Assembly (NCBI GenBank): GCA_014804795.1
Contig: JAAUZC010000010.1
Location: forward strand, 83,755 to 147,754
From: Lachnospiraceae bacterium
Lineage (GTDB): Bacteria > Bacillota > Clostridia > Lachnospirales > Lachnospiraceae
Direction: 5' to 3'
DNA: 64,000 bases
The notes under the pieces are model-generated. The model was not told the origin of the DNA and ran no database searches. It saw nothing but the letters and a program-made list of their open reading frames with translations. Shown piece after piece: positions 50,710-60,939 of this stretch (its first letter is position 1; each line of letters starts with the position of its first letter). The position numbers and the translations under genes are program-made.

Positions 50710-52038
50710 GTGCCGACCGTGAATTTACTGATGATACATGTATGGAATGAAAAAGAAATTTCTTATCGGGGAAGATTTTCCAATCTCCTTTCTTATCCGT
50801 CCCTGACCCTGGCAACCCTCTATTCCCTGATTCCGAAGGGAGTATTTTCCCGAATTGATATAGTGGATGAAAATTCGCAAAAGGTAAATTATGATAAAGA
50901 GCAGTACGATATGGTGATGCTTTCCTTTGAAACCTCGTCTGCTTATACAGCGTATAAGCATTGTGCAGAGTTTAAGAAAAGGGGAGCTTATATCGTTTGC
51001 GGCGGCTATCATGCTACTGCACTTCCGGAGGAGGTCGGCGGCCACTGTGATACTGTGATCGTGGGGCCTGCGGAAATTTCCATTCCGCAGTTTATAGAAG
51101 ATTTTATACATGGGACGCCTCAGAAAGTTTATAAGAATTTTGACGTATGTGCGGCACAATTTGTGATACCGGCGAGAGATAAGGTTACCGGACACAAAAA
51201 GCTCAGAATTCCTTCCGTAATTGCTGACCGGGGCTGCCGGAACAGTTGCAAATACTGTTCCATGCGGACAATGTGGAAAAGCGATCCCCGTCCGATAGAA
51301 AGTGTCATAGAAGAAATCCGATCATTAAAGACAAAAATGGTTATTTTTTATGATCCCAATTTTTTTGGTAAGCGGGAATATGCCATGGAGCTGATGCAGG
51401 CTCTAAAACCGTTAAAGATTCTTTGGGCGTCTAATGCAACGGCTGATTTCGGTTATGACCATGAACTGATGCAGACGGCTTATGAGAGCGGCTGCCGGGG
51501 TGTTTTGATCGGTCTTGAATCGCTCAATTCCCAGTCTTTGACCAACGCCGCAAAACGCTTTCATGAACCGGATAAATACAAAGAGATCATTGAAAACATA
51601 CATAGCCATGGCATAGCAGTGAACGGCTGTTTTGTTCTGGGGTTTGACAATGATACGGAGGAAGAACTGCTGGCGCTGCCGGAACGGGTAGACAGGCTTG
51701 GGCTGGATCTGTGCCGTTTTGCCGTACTCACACCATATCCGGGGACAAGGCAGTATGAGGAGTATGAACGCGGAGGTAGAATTCTGACAAAGGATTGGAG
51801 CCGGTACACTCAGCATAATGCGGTATTTTGTCCGGCCAATATGACTCCAAAGCGGTTGGATGAAATATACAGACAGGTCTGGAAGGAAGCCTATACATGG
51901 AAAAAGGTGTTAAAGCGTATGGCAGCCTCGCCATGGAGGAAACCCTCCTATCTTTTTATTCTGCTGGGCGCCAATATAGGATTCAAATTTCTAGGTATTG
52001 ACAAATACCATGGATTTGACAAAGGGATGAGGAAGTGA
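50710..52038 (+). CDS. B12-binding-domain radical SAM protein, paralogue 1
   Basis: IADRGCRNSCKYCSMRTMW (CxxxCxxC); N-terminal Rossmann-like cobalamin-type domain. Confidence 0.9.
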   Translation: MPTVNLLMIHVWNEKEISYRGRFSNLLSYPSLTLATLYSLIPKGVFSRIDIVDENSQKVNYDKEQYDMVMLSFETSSAYTAYKHCAEFKKRGAYIVCGGYHATALPEEVGGHCDTVIVGPAEISIPQFIEDFIHGTPQKVYKNFDVCAAQFVIPARDKVTGHKKLRIPSVIADRGCRNSCKYCSMRTMWKSDPRPIESVIEEIRSLKTKMVIFYDPNFFGKREYAMELMQALKPLKILWASNATADFGYDHELMQTAYESGCRGVLIGLESLNSQSLTNAAKRFHEPDKYKEIIENIHSHGIAVNGCFVLGFDNDTEEELLALPERVDRLGLDLCRFAVLTPYPGTRQYEEYERGGRILTKDWSRYTQHNAVFCPANMTPKRLDEIYRQVWKEAYTWKKVLKRMAASPWRKPSYLFILLGANIGFKFLGIDKYHGFDKGMRK

Positions 52039-53351
52039 AAATCACATTTATTCGTTTAAATATGTTTGAGCATATCAGTTCGGATGCCATGAAACCTGTG
52101 TTGTTTGCTGTCATTAAGGGCCTTACTCCGGCGGAACATGAAATATATTTTTTGGATGAGCGGGTGGAAAGGCTGCCGGAACAGATTGACTCGGATATCA
52201 TTGCCTTTTCGGTGGAAACCTACACTGCCAAGCGGGCTTATATACTTGCAAAAAAATATAAAACGAAAAATAATGTAATTGTGATGGGAGGTTTTCATGC
52301 CGGCGTGATGTCGGATGAAATGCTGCGTTATGCGGATACAGTGCTTGTGGGTGATGCGGAGGATACCTGGGGAGATTTCTTAGCGGATTGTGTTAAGGGG
52401 GCACCGGCGCATAAGTATATCTCCGAAGAAAAGCATCCCCTTACAGCCGTCCCTGATGTCCCGGGCATCTACAGGCATAACTACTACGGAATCGGTGTTT
52501 ACCAGCTCTCACGGGGATGTAAATTTAACTGTGAATTCTGCTCCATTAAGACGATGTACAGATGTGTACGGCGCAAACCCAGGGATGTGATCTATGAGGA
52601 GCTGAAAGCGGCAAGAGAAAAAATTATTTTTTTTGCGGATGACAATCTGTTTTATGATAAAAATTCTGCCCTGGAACTGTTTCAAAAAATTGCGCCATTG
52701 AAAAAGAAATGGGCTTGTCAGATCAGTCTGGACGCGGCCGGAGACGACGAGATTTTGAAAGCGATGAAGAAGGCGGGGTGCTTTCTCGTCCTGATCGGTT
52801 TTGAAAGCCTGAATGCCGGGAGCCTTGCAGAGATGAATAAGAGGGCTAATATTTGCGCGGATTATACGGAAATCATCAGGCGGATATACCGGCATCGGTT
52901 ACTGGTTTACGGCACGTTTGTGCTGGGATGTGACGGCGACAATGTGGATGTTTTTGATGCGACCTTTCAATTTGCGGTAAAAAATAAAATAGCGGTCACG
53001 AATTTTAATCCCCTGATCCCGATGCCGGGTACAGGGGTGTATAAGCGGATGGAAAAGGAGGGCAGGCTGCTTTATAAGAAATGGTGGCTTTCGGACAGGT
53101 ACCGTTACGGGGAGACGGCATTTATACCGAAAAATATGTCACCGGAGCAGCTCCGTGACGGATGTCTGAAAATGCGTACGGATTTTTATTCGGCGAGATG
53201 CATTTTAAAGCGTTTATTTTCCAATCCCATCAATTTTATACCACTTAATTTCTTTGTGTTTATTATGGCAAACATCATCTCACACAGGGAGATATTAAAG
53301 AAACAGGGACAGCTTTTGGGAGGAATATTAAATGAAGCTGACGTTGATTAA
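52035..53351 (+). CDS. B12-binding-domain radical SAM protein, paralogue 2
   Basis: LSRGCKFNCEFCSIKTMY; 4-bp overlap with upstream gene. Confidence 0.9.
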   Translation: MKITFIRLNMFEHISSDAMKPVLFAVIKGLTPAEHEIYFLDERVERLPEQIDSDIIAFSVETYTAKRAYILAKKYKTKNNVIVMGGFHAGVMSDEMLRYADTVLVGDAEDTWGDFLADCVKGAPAHKYISEEKHPLTAVPDVPGIYRHNYYGIGVYQLSRGCKFNCEFCSIKTMYRCVRRKPRDVIYEELKAAREKIIFFADDNLFYDKNSALELFQKIAPLKKKWACQISLDAAGDDEILKAMKKAGCFLVLIGFESLNAGSLAEMNKRANICADYTEIIRRIYRHRLLVYGTFVLGCDGDNVDVFDATFQFAVKNKIAVTNFNPLIPMPGTGVYKRMEKEGRLLYKKWWLSDRYRYGETAFIPKNMSPEQLRDGCLKMRTDFYSARCILKRLFSNPINFIPLNFFVFIMANIISHREILKKQGQLLGGILNEADVD

Positions 53352-54696
53352 ACCCAACATAGGGCGGCGGGAACACAGCCTTTATGTGGATGAGGGAAGA
53401 ATGGAGCCGTTACAGCTGGGTATCCTTGCGGCGCTTACCCCATCGGATATAGAGGTGGTTATGTATGACGACCGTATGGAGTCGATTCCCTATGAGGAAC
53501 CCACGGATCTGGTTGCCATTACCGTAGAAACCTTTACCGCAAGGCGCGCCTATGAGATCAGTGCGGAATTTCGCAAAAGAGGAGTAAAGACTGTCATGGG
53601 TGGGATGCATGCCATGCTGATTCCTGAAGAGGTTTCCGAGTATTGTGACTGCGTCATTGTGGGGGATGCCGAGCCTGTGTGGAAAACAATGTTGGAGGAT
53701 TTTCAGAAAGACAGGCTGCAAAGCCGCTATGATGTGATTCAGCCCGAATGTCCGCAGGCGGACGTGATACCCAGGCGCGATATTTTTGAGGGGAAGGGCT
53801 ATCTTCCGATAACGCTTTTGCAGTATTCCAGGGGATGCAGTCACAGATGCAGTTTCTGTGCATCTTCCGTATATTTTAAAGCCCATCATTACTGCCGTCC
53901 GGTGGAGGATGTGATTCAGGAAATAAAAATGCAAAAGAGAAAGCTGCTGTTTTTTGTGGATGACAATATTGTCTGTAACCATGAAAAGGCAAAGGAGCTT
54001 TTTCGTGCGCTGATCCCGCTGAAGATCCGTTGGGTGAGTCAGGGAAGTATGGACATGCTGCGTGACAGAGAGCTTATGGAGCTGATGGTAAAAAGCGGCT
54101 GTCTGGGGCTTGTTATCGGATTTGAATCTATTTCCCCGGACTGCATAGCGCAGATGAATAAGTATACGAACAGGCATGGTTCCAATGATATGTACCGGGA
54201 AGAGATTCGGCAGCTTAGAGAGTGGGGGCTGCAGACATGGGCGGCATTTACGGTGGGGCATGACGGTGATACCGTGGAATCGATACGGGCGACCTGTGAT
54301 TTTGCGATCAAAAATAAGTTTACATTTGCCGCGTTTAATATTCTGATGCCTTATCCGGGTACTCCGCTTTATGAAAAAATGGAACGGGAGGGACGGCTGC
54401 TGTATGACGGCAAATGGTGGCTTCATGAAGACTACCGCTTTAATTATGCCAGCATTGTGCCTAAAAATATGACGGCTGATGAATTAACAGAGGTTTCCTT
54501 TGAATGCAGAAGACGTTTTAACAGTGTGTCCTCTATCGTGAAAAGAGCATTGGAGCCGAGAACGAATATGCGGACACCTTACCGCTTTCTCACATACCTT
54601 ATCTATAACCCGTTGTTCCGCAAAGAGGTACATAAAAAGCAGGGGATGCGCTTCGGTTTAAAAACACAAGAGAATCAGGAGAAGATAATATGCTGA
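53332..54696 (+). CDS. B12-binding-domain radical SAM protein, paralogue 3
   Basis: YSRGCSHRCSFCASSVYF. Confidence 0.9.
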   Translation: MKLTLIKPNIGRREHSLYVDEGRMEPLQLGILAALTPSDIEVVMYDDRMESIPYEEPTDLVAITVETFTARRAYEISAEFRKRGVKTVMGGMHAMLIPEEVSEYCDCVIVGDAEPVWKTMLEDFQKDRLQSRYDVIQPECPQADVIPRRDIFEGKGYLPITLLQYSRGCSHRCSFCASSVYFKAHHYCRPVEDVIQEIKMQKRKLLFFVDDNIVCNHEKAKELFRALIPLKIRWVSQGSMDMLRDRELMELMVKSGCLGLVIGFESISPDCIAQMNKYTNRHGSNDMYREEIRQLREWGLQTWAAFTVGHDGDTVESIRATCDFAIKNKFTFAAFNILMPYPGTPLYEKMEREGRLLYDGKWWLHEDYRFNYASIVPKNMTADELTEVSFECRRRFNSVSSIVKRALEPRTNMRTPYRFLTYLIYNPLFRKEVHKKQGMRFGLKTQENQEKIIC

Positions 54697-56036
54697 AAAT
54701 TGCTTTGCTTGCTCCGGCGGGAGCGATGCATCGTTATTCGGGGAGTTTTGGGAAATCCCTTCACTATGCTCCGCTCACGCTCACTACTTTGGCGGCGCTG
54801 GTTCCGGAGGATGTGGAAGCTGATATTTCTATTTATGACGAGACCGCGGGGAAAATTCCTCTTAATCTGGATGCGGATCTGATAGGAATCACCTGCATCA
54901 CCGGGACGGCCCCCCGCTGTTATGCCTATGCGGATTATTTCCGCAAAAAGGGAAAAACGGTTTTTATGGGAGGCGTGCATCCCTCCATGCTTCCGGATGA
55001 GGCTGCTCAGCATGCGGATGTTGTTTTTACGGGTTTTTCCGAGCAGACATTTCCGCAGTTTATTTACGATTATATCAGAGGCAATCATAAAGCGCGTTAT
55101 TGTCAGAACGAAGACTTTACCATTGTCGGTAAACCCATACCGCGCAGGGAGCTGTTGAATAAAAAGCGCTACATTACAACCAAGACGGTAGAGGCAATTA
55201 GAGGATGCTGTCATACATGCAGCTTTTGCGCCTATCCCGCGGCATTTGGCAAGCCTGTTTATAAGCGGCCGGTAAAAGAGGTGGTAGCGGAGATTGAGGC
55301 GCTTCATACAAAACATGTTTTGTTTCCGGATGTGAATCTGATCACGGATTTACAATATGCCATGGAACTTTTTAACGCATTGATCCCATTAAAAATTATG
55401 TGGCTGGGGCTTGTGACGTCGGCCATTGGCATGAGTGACGAGTTAATTACATTATTCCGGAAGAGCGGGTGCAGGGGACTTTTAATCGGGTTTGAATCCA
55501 TAACGCAGGAATCCCAGCAGTATATACATAAAGGGGTAAATCAGGTAGACGGCTATGTTACATTGATGAAGAAACTGCATGACAACGGCATTCTGGTACA
55601 GGGCTGCTTTGCCTTTGGCGGCGATGAGGAGGATGAGAGTGTGTTTGACCGCACGGTGGAAATGGCCATTAAGGCGAAAATCGATCTGCCGAGATATTCT
55701 ATCCTCACACCCTTTCCAAAAACTCCGTATTATGCCCAGCTGGAAAAAGAGGGGCGCATCACGGAGCGGAATTGGGCGATGTATGATGTCCAGCACTGTG
55801 TGTTTCAACCGAAAAAGATGACCAAAGAGCAGTTGGAAGAAGGAACGGACAGGGCATGGCGGATGACGTATACCAATGGGAATATAGCCAAAAGACTTGC
55901 ACCGTTTCGGCACAGTCCATGGCTTTCCCTGTCTTTGAACTTAGGCTATAAAGGATATGCCGATAAATGGCATAAATTTACCCGTGAAGTGATGTGTGAC
56001 AACTCGGATATTCCGGTAATTGATAGTGTCAAGTAA
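54690..56036 (+). CDS. B12-binding-domain radical SAM protein, paralogue 4
   Basis: AIRGCCHTCSFCAYPAAF. Confidence 0.9.
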   Translation: MLKIALLAPAGAMHRYSGSFGKSLHYAPLTLTTLAALVPEDVEADISIYDETAGKIPLNLDADLIGITCITGTAPRCYAYADYFRKKGKTVFMGGVHPSMLPDEAAQHADVVFTGFSEQTFPQFIYDYIRGNHKARYCQNEDFTIVGKPIPRRELLNKKRYITTKTVEAIRGCCHTCSFCAYPAAFGKPVYKRPVKEVVAEIEALHTKHVLFPDVNLITDLQYAMELFNALIPLKIMWLGLVTSAIGMSDELITLFRKSGCRGLLIGFESITQESQQYIHKGVNQVDGYVTLMKKLHDNGILVQGCFAFGGDEEDESVFDRTVEMAIKAKIDLPRYSILTPFPKTPYYAQLEKEGRITERNWAMYDVQHCVFQPKKMTKEQLEEGTDRAWRMTYTNGNIAKRLAPFRHSPWLSLSLNLGYKGYADKWHKFTREVMCDNSDIPVIDSVK

Positions 56037-56069
56037 TATATGAAAAATGAAAAACAGCAACGAATCGGA

Positions 56070-56133
56070 CAAGCCCCGGGAGGATTTACAGACACTTTAG
56101 TGGCTGGAAATTCTCCCAGTTCAAAGGGGCTTG
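56070..56133 (+). other. long stable hairpin between radical SAM paralogues 4 and 5
   Basis: CAAGCCCC GGGAGGATTT a CAG a CACT tt AGTG g CTG g AAATTCTCCC agttcaaa GGGGCTTG. Confidence 0.85.
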
Positions 56134-56163
56134 GGAGAGGAGTTGCGGAACTGGAATGAAAGC

Positions 56164-57495
56164 ATGAAGATTACTTTTATTCTCCCGGCGATCGGGAAAA
56201 AGCAGGGACAAAAATATATCGGCACATGGAAGATGGAACCGCTTACCATTGCAGTACTGAAGGCACTGACGCCTCCAGATATTGAAACAGAGCTTTTTGA
56301 TGACCGTATAGAGCTGATTGATTACAATACCGCAACAGATCTTGTGTGTATTACGGTGGAGACATATACGGCGCGCCGAAGTTATCAGATTGCCGCAAAA
56401 TTCCGTGAGCGGGGCATTCCCGTGGTAATGGGCGGATATCATGTCACCCTTTGTCCGGAGGAGGCCGCCCTGTATTGCGACAGTGTCATCGCAGGAAATG
56501 CAGAAACAGTCTGGAGCCGTATGCTTTCGGACTTTCGGAATGATCATCTTGAAAAGATTTATCGCGGCGGGATCGGAGAATATGATATTCGTCCGGATAA
56601 AACCATTTTCAAAGGAAAAAAGTATCTTCCGATCTCTCTTGTGGAAACCGGACGGGGATGCTGTCACAGCTGTGATTTTTGTGCCATATCAAAATATTAT
56701 TGCGGAAGGTATTATAGCCGTAAGCACAGTCTGATACTGGATGATTTAGAATGTTCCGGGCATAAATACACTTTTCTGGTGGACGATAATCTTATGGCGG
56801 ACAAAAACAATGCAATGACTCTTTTTGATGAGATCGCACCACTGAAGAAGAAATGGGCAGGACAGGGAACTCTTTCCATGGCGAAAGATGAAAAGTTGCT
56901 TAAGGCGATGAAAAAAAGCGGGTGCGAAATCATTTTGATCGGTTTTGAGAGTCTGAGTAAAGAGAATCTGAACCAGATGAACAAGTCCTTTAACTATGCG
57001 TTGGGCGAGCGGGATGAGCTTGTGAAACGCATTCATGATGCAGGGATCGGCATCTACGCCACTTTTGTATTCGGCTATGACAACGATGATGAGAGGACCA
57101 TAGACCAAGCCATGGAGTTTGCAAAGAAGCACAATTTTTATACCGCAGCGTTCAACCATCTGCTGCCTTTTCCGAATACGCCGCTTTATGACCGCCTAAA
57201 GGCGGACGGACGGCTGATTTATGACAAATGGTGGATTGAAAAGGGATACAATTACGGAGAACTTGCTTTTTACCCGAAGAATATTTCTCCGGAGAAACTC
57301 AGCATGCTTTGCAGGGATGCGCGAAAGGAATTTTCCGCGCCGAAAACGGTGATAAACAGGGGGATGGCATCTTTAGGGCGGACCAGTCCGCTGCTTTGGT
57401 GGCTGTTCTGGGCCATGAATCTGCGTCTGGGGGAAGAAGTGGATCAAAAAATGAATGTCCCGATAGGAGAGAATCTTGATGAACTTCCAAAATGA
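56164..57495 (+). CDS. B12-binding-domain radical SAM protein, paralogue 5
   Basis: TGRGCCHSCDFCAISKYY; ATG at 56164 matches starts of paralogues (MKITFIL...). Confidence 0.9.
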   Translation: MKITFILPAIGKKQGQKYIGTWKMEPLTIAVLKALTPPDIETELFDDRIELIDYNTATDLVCITVETYTARRSYQIAAKFRERGIPVVMGGYHVTLCPEEAALYCDSVIAGNAETVWSRMLSDFRNDHLEKIYRGGIGEYDIRPDKTIFKGKKYLPISLVETGRGCCHSCDFCAISKYYCGRYYSRKHSLILDDLECSGHKYTFLVDDNLMADKNNAMTLFDEIAPLKKKWAGQGTLSMAKDEKLLKAMKKSGCEIILIGFESLSKENLNQMNKSFNYALGERDELVKRIHDAGIGIYATFVFGYDNDDERTIDQAMEFAKKHNFYTAAFNHLLPFPNTPLYDRLKADGRLIYDKWWIEKGYNYGELAFYPKNISPEKLSMLCRDARKEFSAPKTVINRGMASLGRTSPLLWWLFWAMNLRLGEEVDQKMNVPIGENLDELPK

Positions 57496-58510
57496 CCGAT
57501 ACACATTGAAACTTGCCGACAGTTCTGATAATGCCGGCATTCGTGAAATTTTTGAAAGCAGTGCCTTCAGCGGCGGAATCAGCGTACAGTATCTGAGGAA
57601 TCCCGAACCCTATGAATCTTTTCGTGCGGATGGAGATGATGCCAAGATTCTTGTTATCGTGGACAATGAAACGAAAAGAGCGGCGGCGGTGGGCGGAGCA
57701 GTGGTACGATGTGAATATATAAACGGAAAAGAGGAAAAATGTGCCTATCTTACCGGACTCAAGATCCATCCGGATTACCGGAAAACGCTTGCTTTTATGA
57801 CGAAGGCGTATGATTTTCTGCATAAGGAAATTTCTGACTGCAGATGCTGTTATACGACTATTCTTGATGATAACCTGCCGGCAATTTCCATGTTTGAAAA
57901 GAAACGCAAGAACATGCCGGAATACAGGTATCTGGGACATTATACCACCTACTGCTTTCACGGGGGCAAAAAGTTGCTCGACATAGAAAAAGATCATTTG
58001 GAAGGCTTTGATCAATTGATGAAAACACATTTTGCGGCTCAGAACCTTGTACCGGTTGATCATCATTACGAGGGTTTTGGGGAACAAACCTTTTACTGCG
58101 CAAGGGAAAGGGGAGAGATCATCGCCTGCTGTTTTGTGGGGAACCAACAGGGATATAAACAGTATAAAATGAATTCTTACGGCGGAATTTACAAGGCGTT
58201 GTCAAAGCTTCCCACAGAGCTTTTCGGCTATCCGCAATTTCCGAAGGCGGATACCATTGTAAACCATGGGGTGATTTCTTATCTCTATATCAGGGATTGT
58301 GATGAAAAACTCTGTAATCGGTTTCTGCGCACCGTTGCGGCACAGGCGGGGTTTTCGCTGTTGATATGGGGAGGGTTTGAAAATAACCCGCTTTGCGCCG
58401 CACTTGACAAAATGCGGACGGTTCATTATGGGAGCAGACTTTACTCTGTTCTTTGGGATGAGAGGCCTGCGCTTTCAGGAGTGATCGGTATGGAGGTAGC
58501 CCTGCTTTAG
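57476..58510 (+). CDS. GNAT-family acetyltransferase
   Basis: YTLKLADSSDNAGIREIFESSAF...AYLTGLKIHPDYRKTLAFMTKAYDFL. Confidence 0.75.
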   Translation: MMNFQNDRYTLKLADSSDNAGIREIFESSAFSGGISVQYLRNPEPYESFRADGDDAKILVIVDNETKRAAAVGGAVVRCEYINGKEEKCAYLTGLKIHPDYRKTLAFMTKAYDFLHKEISDCRCCYTTILDDNLPAISMFEKKRKNMPEYRYLGHYTTYCFHGGKKLLDIEKDHLEGFDQLMKTHFAAQNLVPVDHHYEGFGEQTFYCARERGEIIACCFVGNQQGYKQYKMNSYGGIYKALSKLPTELFGYPQFPKADTIVNHGVISYLYIRDCDEKLCNRFLRTVAAQAGFSLLIWGGFENNPLCAALDKMRTVHYGSRLYSVLWDERPALSGVIGMEVALL

Positions 58511-58576
58511 AGTCAGGCGGGGTAGCAAATTTTTAAAACACGCAGGTGCTCTATTTCAGAAATGAAACGGCAGCCG

Positions 58577-60397
58577 TCAGTTGCCCGGTATCCGCAGTAC
58601 CTGACCGATACTCAACATATCGCTGCTCAGGCCGTTCAAGCGTTTGATCGCGTCAACGGTCGTGCCGTATCTCTTCGCCAGGAGCCAGAGCGTATCGCCC
58701 GAACGGACAGTATATTCAAAATAGGATCCGCCTGAAGATTCCGCTGCCGGAATTTTCAGCACCTGACCGATATTCAGGATGTCGCTGTTTAAGCCGTTCA
58801 GCTTTTTGATCGCGTCAACGGTCGTGCCGTATCTTCCGGCTAAGAGCCAAAGCGTATCACCCGAGCGGACAACATATTCTATGCTCCCCGGAGCGTTGTC
58901 GGGAGGAATGATATTATCCGCGCCGAGATAAGTCTGATACAGCGCCTGCCATGTGAGCGGTCCCACCACGCCGTCCGGCGTAAGTCCCGCTGCGCGCTGG
59001 AAAGCCTCAACCGACTGTCTGGTTCCCGTTCCGAAATTTCCGTCCTGTGTGGGAGCCGGGATCGCAGCATTAAATTCGGCTGCCACATTCAAAAGATACT
59101 GCAGGGTAATGACGTCCTGCCCTGACGACCCGGGACGAAGGATTGAAGCCGGCGGAACGGTTCCGATGCCGAGGGACGTTCCCTCGCTGTCCAGTTCGGC
59201 AAGTCTGGTCACGGAGGTATACAGATAGGAAAGTTTATTCCAGGTGGATTTCCCGACTATGCCGTCGGAGGCAAGATTGAAAATACTCTGGAACTTGGCG
59301 ACCGCCGCTCTTGTGCTCTCTCCGAACACGCCCTCTTCATCCGTGATCGCGGGAATCGCGGGGTAATTGCGTCTGATCCTTTTCAAATAAGTCTGGATTG
59401 TCTGTACATCGAGCCCCGTGCTTCCGGTTCTGAGCGCAGTACCGGGATAGGAGGACAGAATTCCGGTGATAATATTTGTCTCCGCAATCTCCACATCCTT
59501 CGGGTAATAGGAACGCAGGATCTGCAGGGGAGTAAGCCCCTGATTTGCCAGCGTGACCGTCCCCCACTGGGATAAACCCGAGCAGGCCGCGGTGGTTCCG
59601 TTGCAGAAAGAGGTGAAATAAGGAGAAGTCTGTCCCTGTCTGCGTACAAATTCATTGAAAATTTCATCTACGATCAGACTGACGGATTCATAGATATTCC
59701 GACCGTATATAAAATACTGGTCATAGGCGGTATTATTTGTTATATCAAAGCTGTAGCCGCGGCTTCTGTACCACTCGGTATAAACCCGGTTCAGCGCAAA
59801 GGTGATGATCGCGTAAATATTTGCCCGCAGAGACGCATTCGGCCACGTGGGATAAATCTCACTGCTGGCAACATTTTTGACATAATCCGTAAAAGGCACC
59901 TGAACATTGGATGCGGATGCGCCGGGAGCGCCCAGATGCACCGTGATCGGATTGGGAATAACCGGCTGGCGGAGTACTCTGGAATCCGTATCGGAAGATA
60001 TCTGATAACGTTCGCCTGTCATGGAAACGGCGGGCGGGCCTATCTCAATCTCCGTCACAGTCGGGATACGCTGCGATCCCTGCATCGGAACAAATTCAAT
60101 CGGTTGAATGGATGTCTCTCCTTCCAGGATCGGAATGCCGGAAATATGAACCGTATTGAAACCGTCTGCAAACGCAAGCACATGGTAACTGATATAAGGT
60201 AATCCCTGATAATCCGGATCTAAAGACAGGGACCGGTCCAGAGTTTCCAAAGAAACCTTCTCCGTTTCTCCGCTGTCATCCGTTGTCAAATGATAAATAT
60301 GCTTCTCCTGACCGTCCATGATCCAGATTTGTGCCCCACTGAGCGGCAGTGCGTCGTGAGCCGTTCGTGCCTGTATGATCAAATAACCGATAGCCAT
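58577..60397 (-). CDS. spore cortex/peptidoglycan-binding protein with two PG_binding_1 and two LysM domains
   Basis: LRTGSTGLDVQTIQTYLKRI, LRPGSSGQDVITLQYLLN; YVVRSGDTLWLLAGRYGTTVDAIKKLNGL x2; RBS GGAGGAGG before ATG at 60397. Confidence 0.85.
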   Translation of the reverse strand: MAIGYLIIQARTAHDALPLSGAQIWIMDGQEKHIYHLTTDDSGETEKVSLETLDRSLSLDPDYQGLPYISYHVLAFADGFNTVHISGIPILEGETSIQPIEFVPMQGSQRIPTVTEIEIGPPAVSMTGERYQISSDTDSRVLRQPVIPNPITVHLGAPGASASNVQVPFTDYVKNVASSEIYPTWPNASLRANIYAIITFALNRVYTEWYRSRGYSFDITNNTAYDQYFIYGRNIYESVSLIVDEIFNEFVRRQGQTSPYFTSFCNGTTAACSGLSQWGTVTLANQGLTPLQILRSYYPKDVEIAETNIITGILSSYPGTALRTGSTGLDVQTIQTYLKRIRRNYPAIPAITDEEGVFGESTRAAVAKFQSIFNLASDGIVGKSTWNKLSYLYTSVTRLAELDSEGTSLGIGTVPPASILRPGSSGQDVITLQYLLNVAAEFNAAIPAPTQDGNFGTGTRQSVEAFQRAAGLTPDGVVGPLTWQALYQTYLGADNIIPPDNAPGSIEYVVRSGDTLWLLAGRYGTTVDAIKKLNGLNSDILNIGQVLKIPAAESSGGSYFEYTVRSGDTLWLLAKRYGTTVDAIKRLNGLSSDMLSIGQVLRIPGN

Positions 60398-60513
60398 AAA
60401 TAATAAATTCCTCCTCCAAGTCACATTGGGAAATCTCTATAAAATATAAATATGAGGAACAGGTGATGTTTAGAATTTTATAATTCCGGTTGATTTGGAA
60501 TTAGGAGTCTGTA

Positions 60514-60542
60514 TTGACTTTACATAACTCATGTGGTATGAT
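60514..60542 (+). promoter_or_regulatory. promoter upstream of abrB-like gene
   Basis: TTGACT, 17-nt spacer, TATGAT. Confidence 0.5.
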
Positions 60543-60720
60543 TGGTTATACAAATCATACTTACACCTGCATGTCTTTTCCGACACAAATTTACATAAAA
60601 ATACGGTGCAAGTATATGATGCACGCATGCAGGCAAGCTGCATGACGCGTGTACGCTCAGCGCAGCAGGTGCGCAGAGCTGTTGCGTAGACTTTTTTCAT
60701 ACTTATAAAGGAGGAAGAAA

Positions 60721-60939
60721 ATGACTGTACCAAAGGGTAAATATGCATGGACAGCTACTGTTGGAGAAAAAGGACAGATCGTTATTCCGAAACAGGCGCG
60801 CGATATATTTGAGATCAAACCGGGAGATACGTTGCTTATTCTGGGCGATGAGGAGCGTGGCATTGCCATCCCTCCGAAAGGAGCGTTTGCTGAATTGTTC
60901 GGCATGGCATTTCAGGAAAAGGATGGTGAGAGTAATTGA
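60721..60939 (+). CDS. AbrB/MazE-type (SpoVT-AbrB fold) DNA-binding protein
   Basis: ATVGEKGQIVIPKQARDIFEIKPGDTLLILGDEERGIAI. Confidence 0.92.
   Translation: MTVPKGKYAWTATVGEKGQIVIPKQARDIFEIKPGDTLLILGDEERGIAIPPKGAFAELFGMAFQEKDGESN

Noticed and set aside
58577-60397. Nucleotide-level tandem duplication of the LysM domain as a new repeat system
   Set aside because: Two similar LysM domains are ordinary for this protein class.
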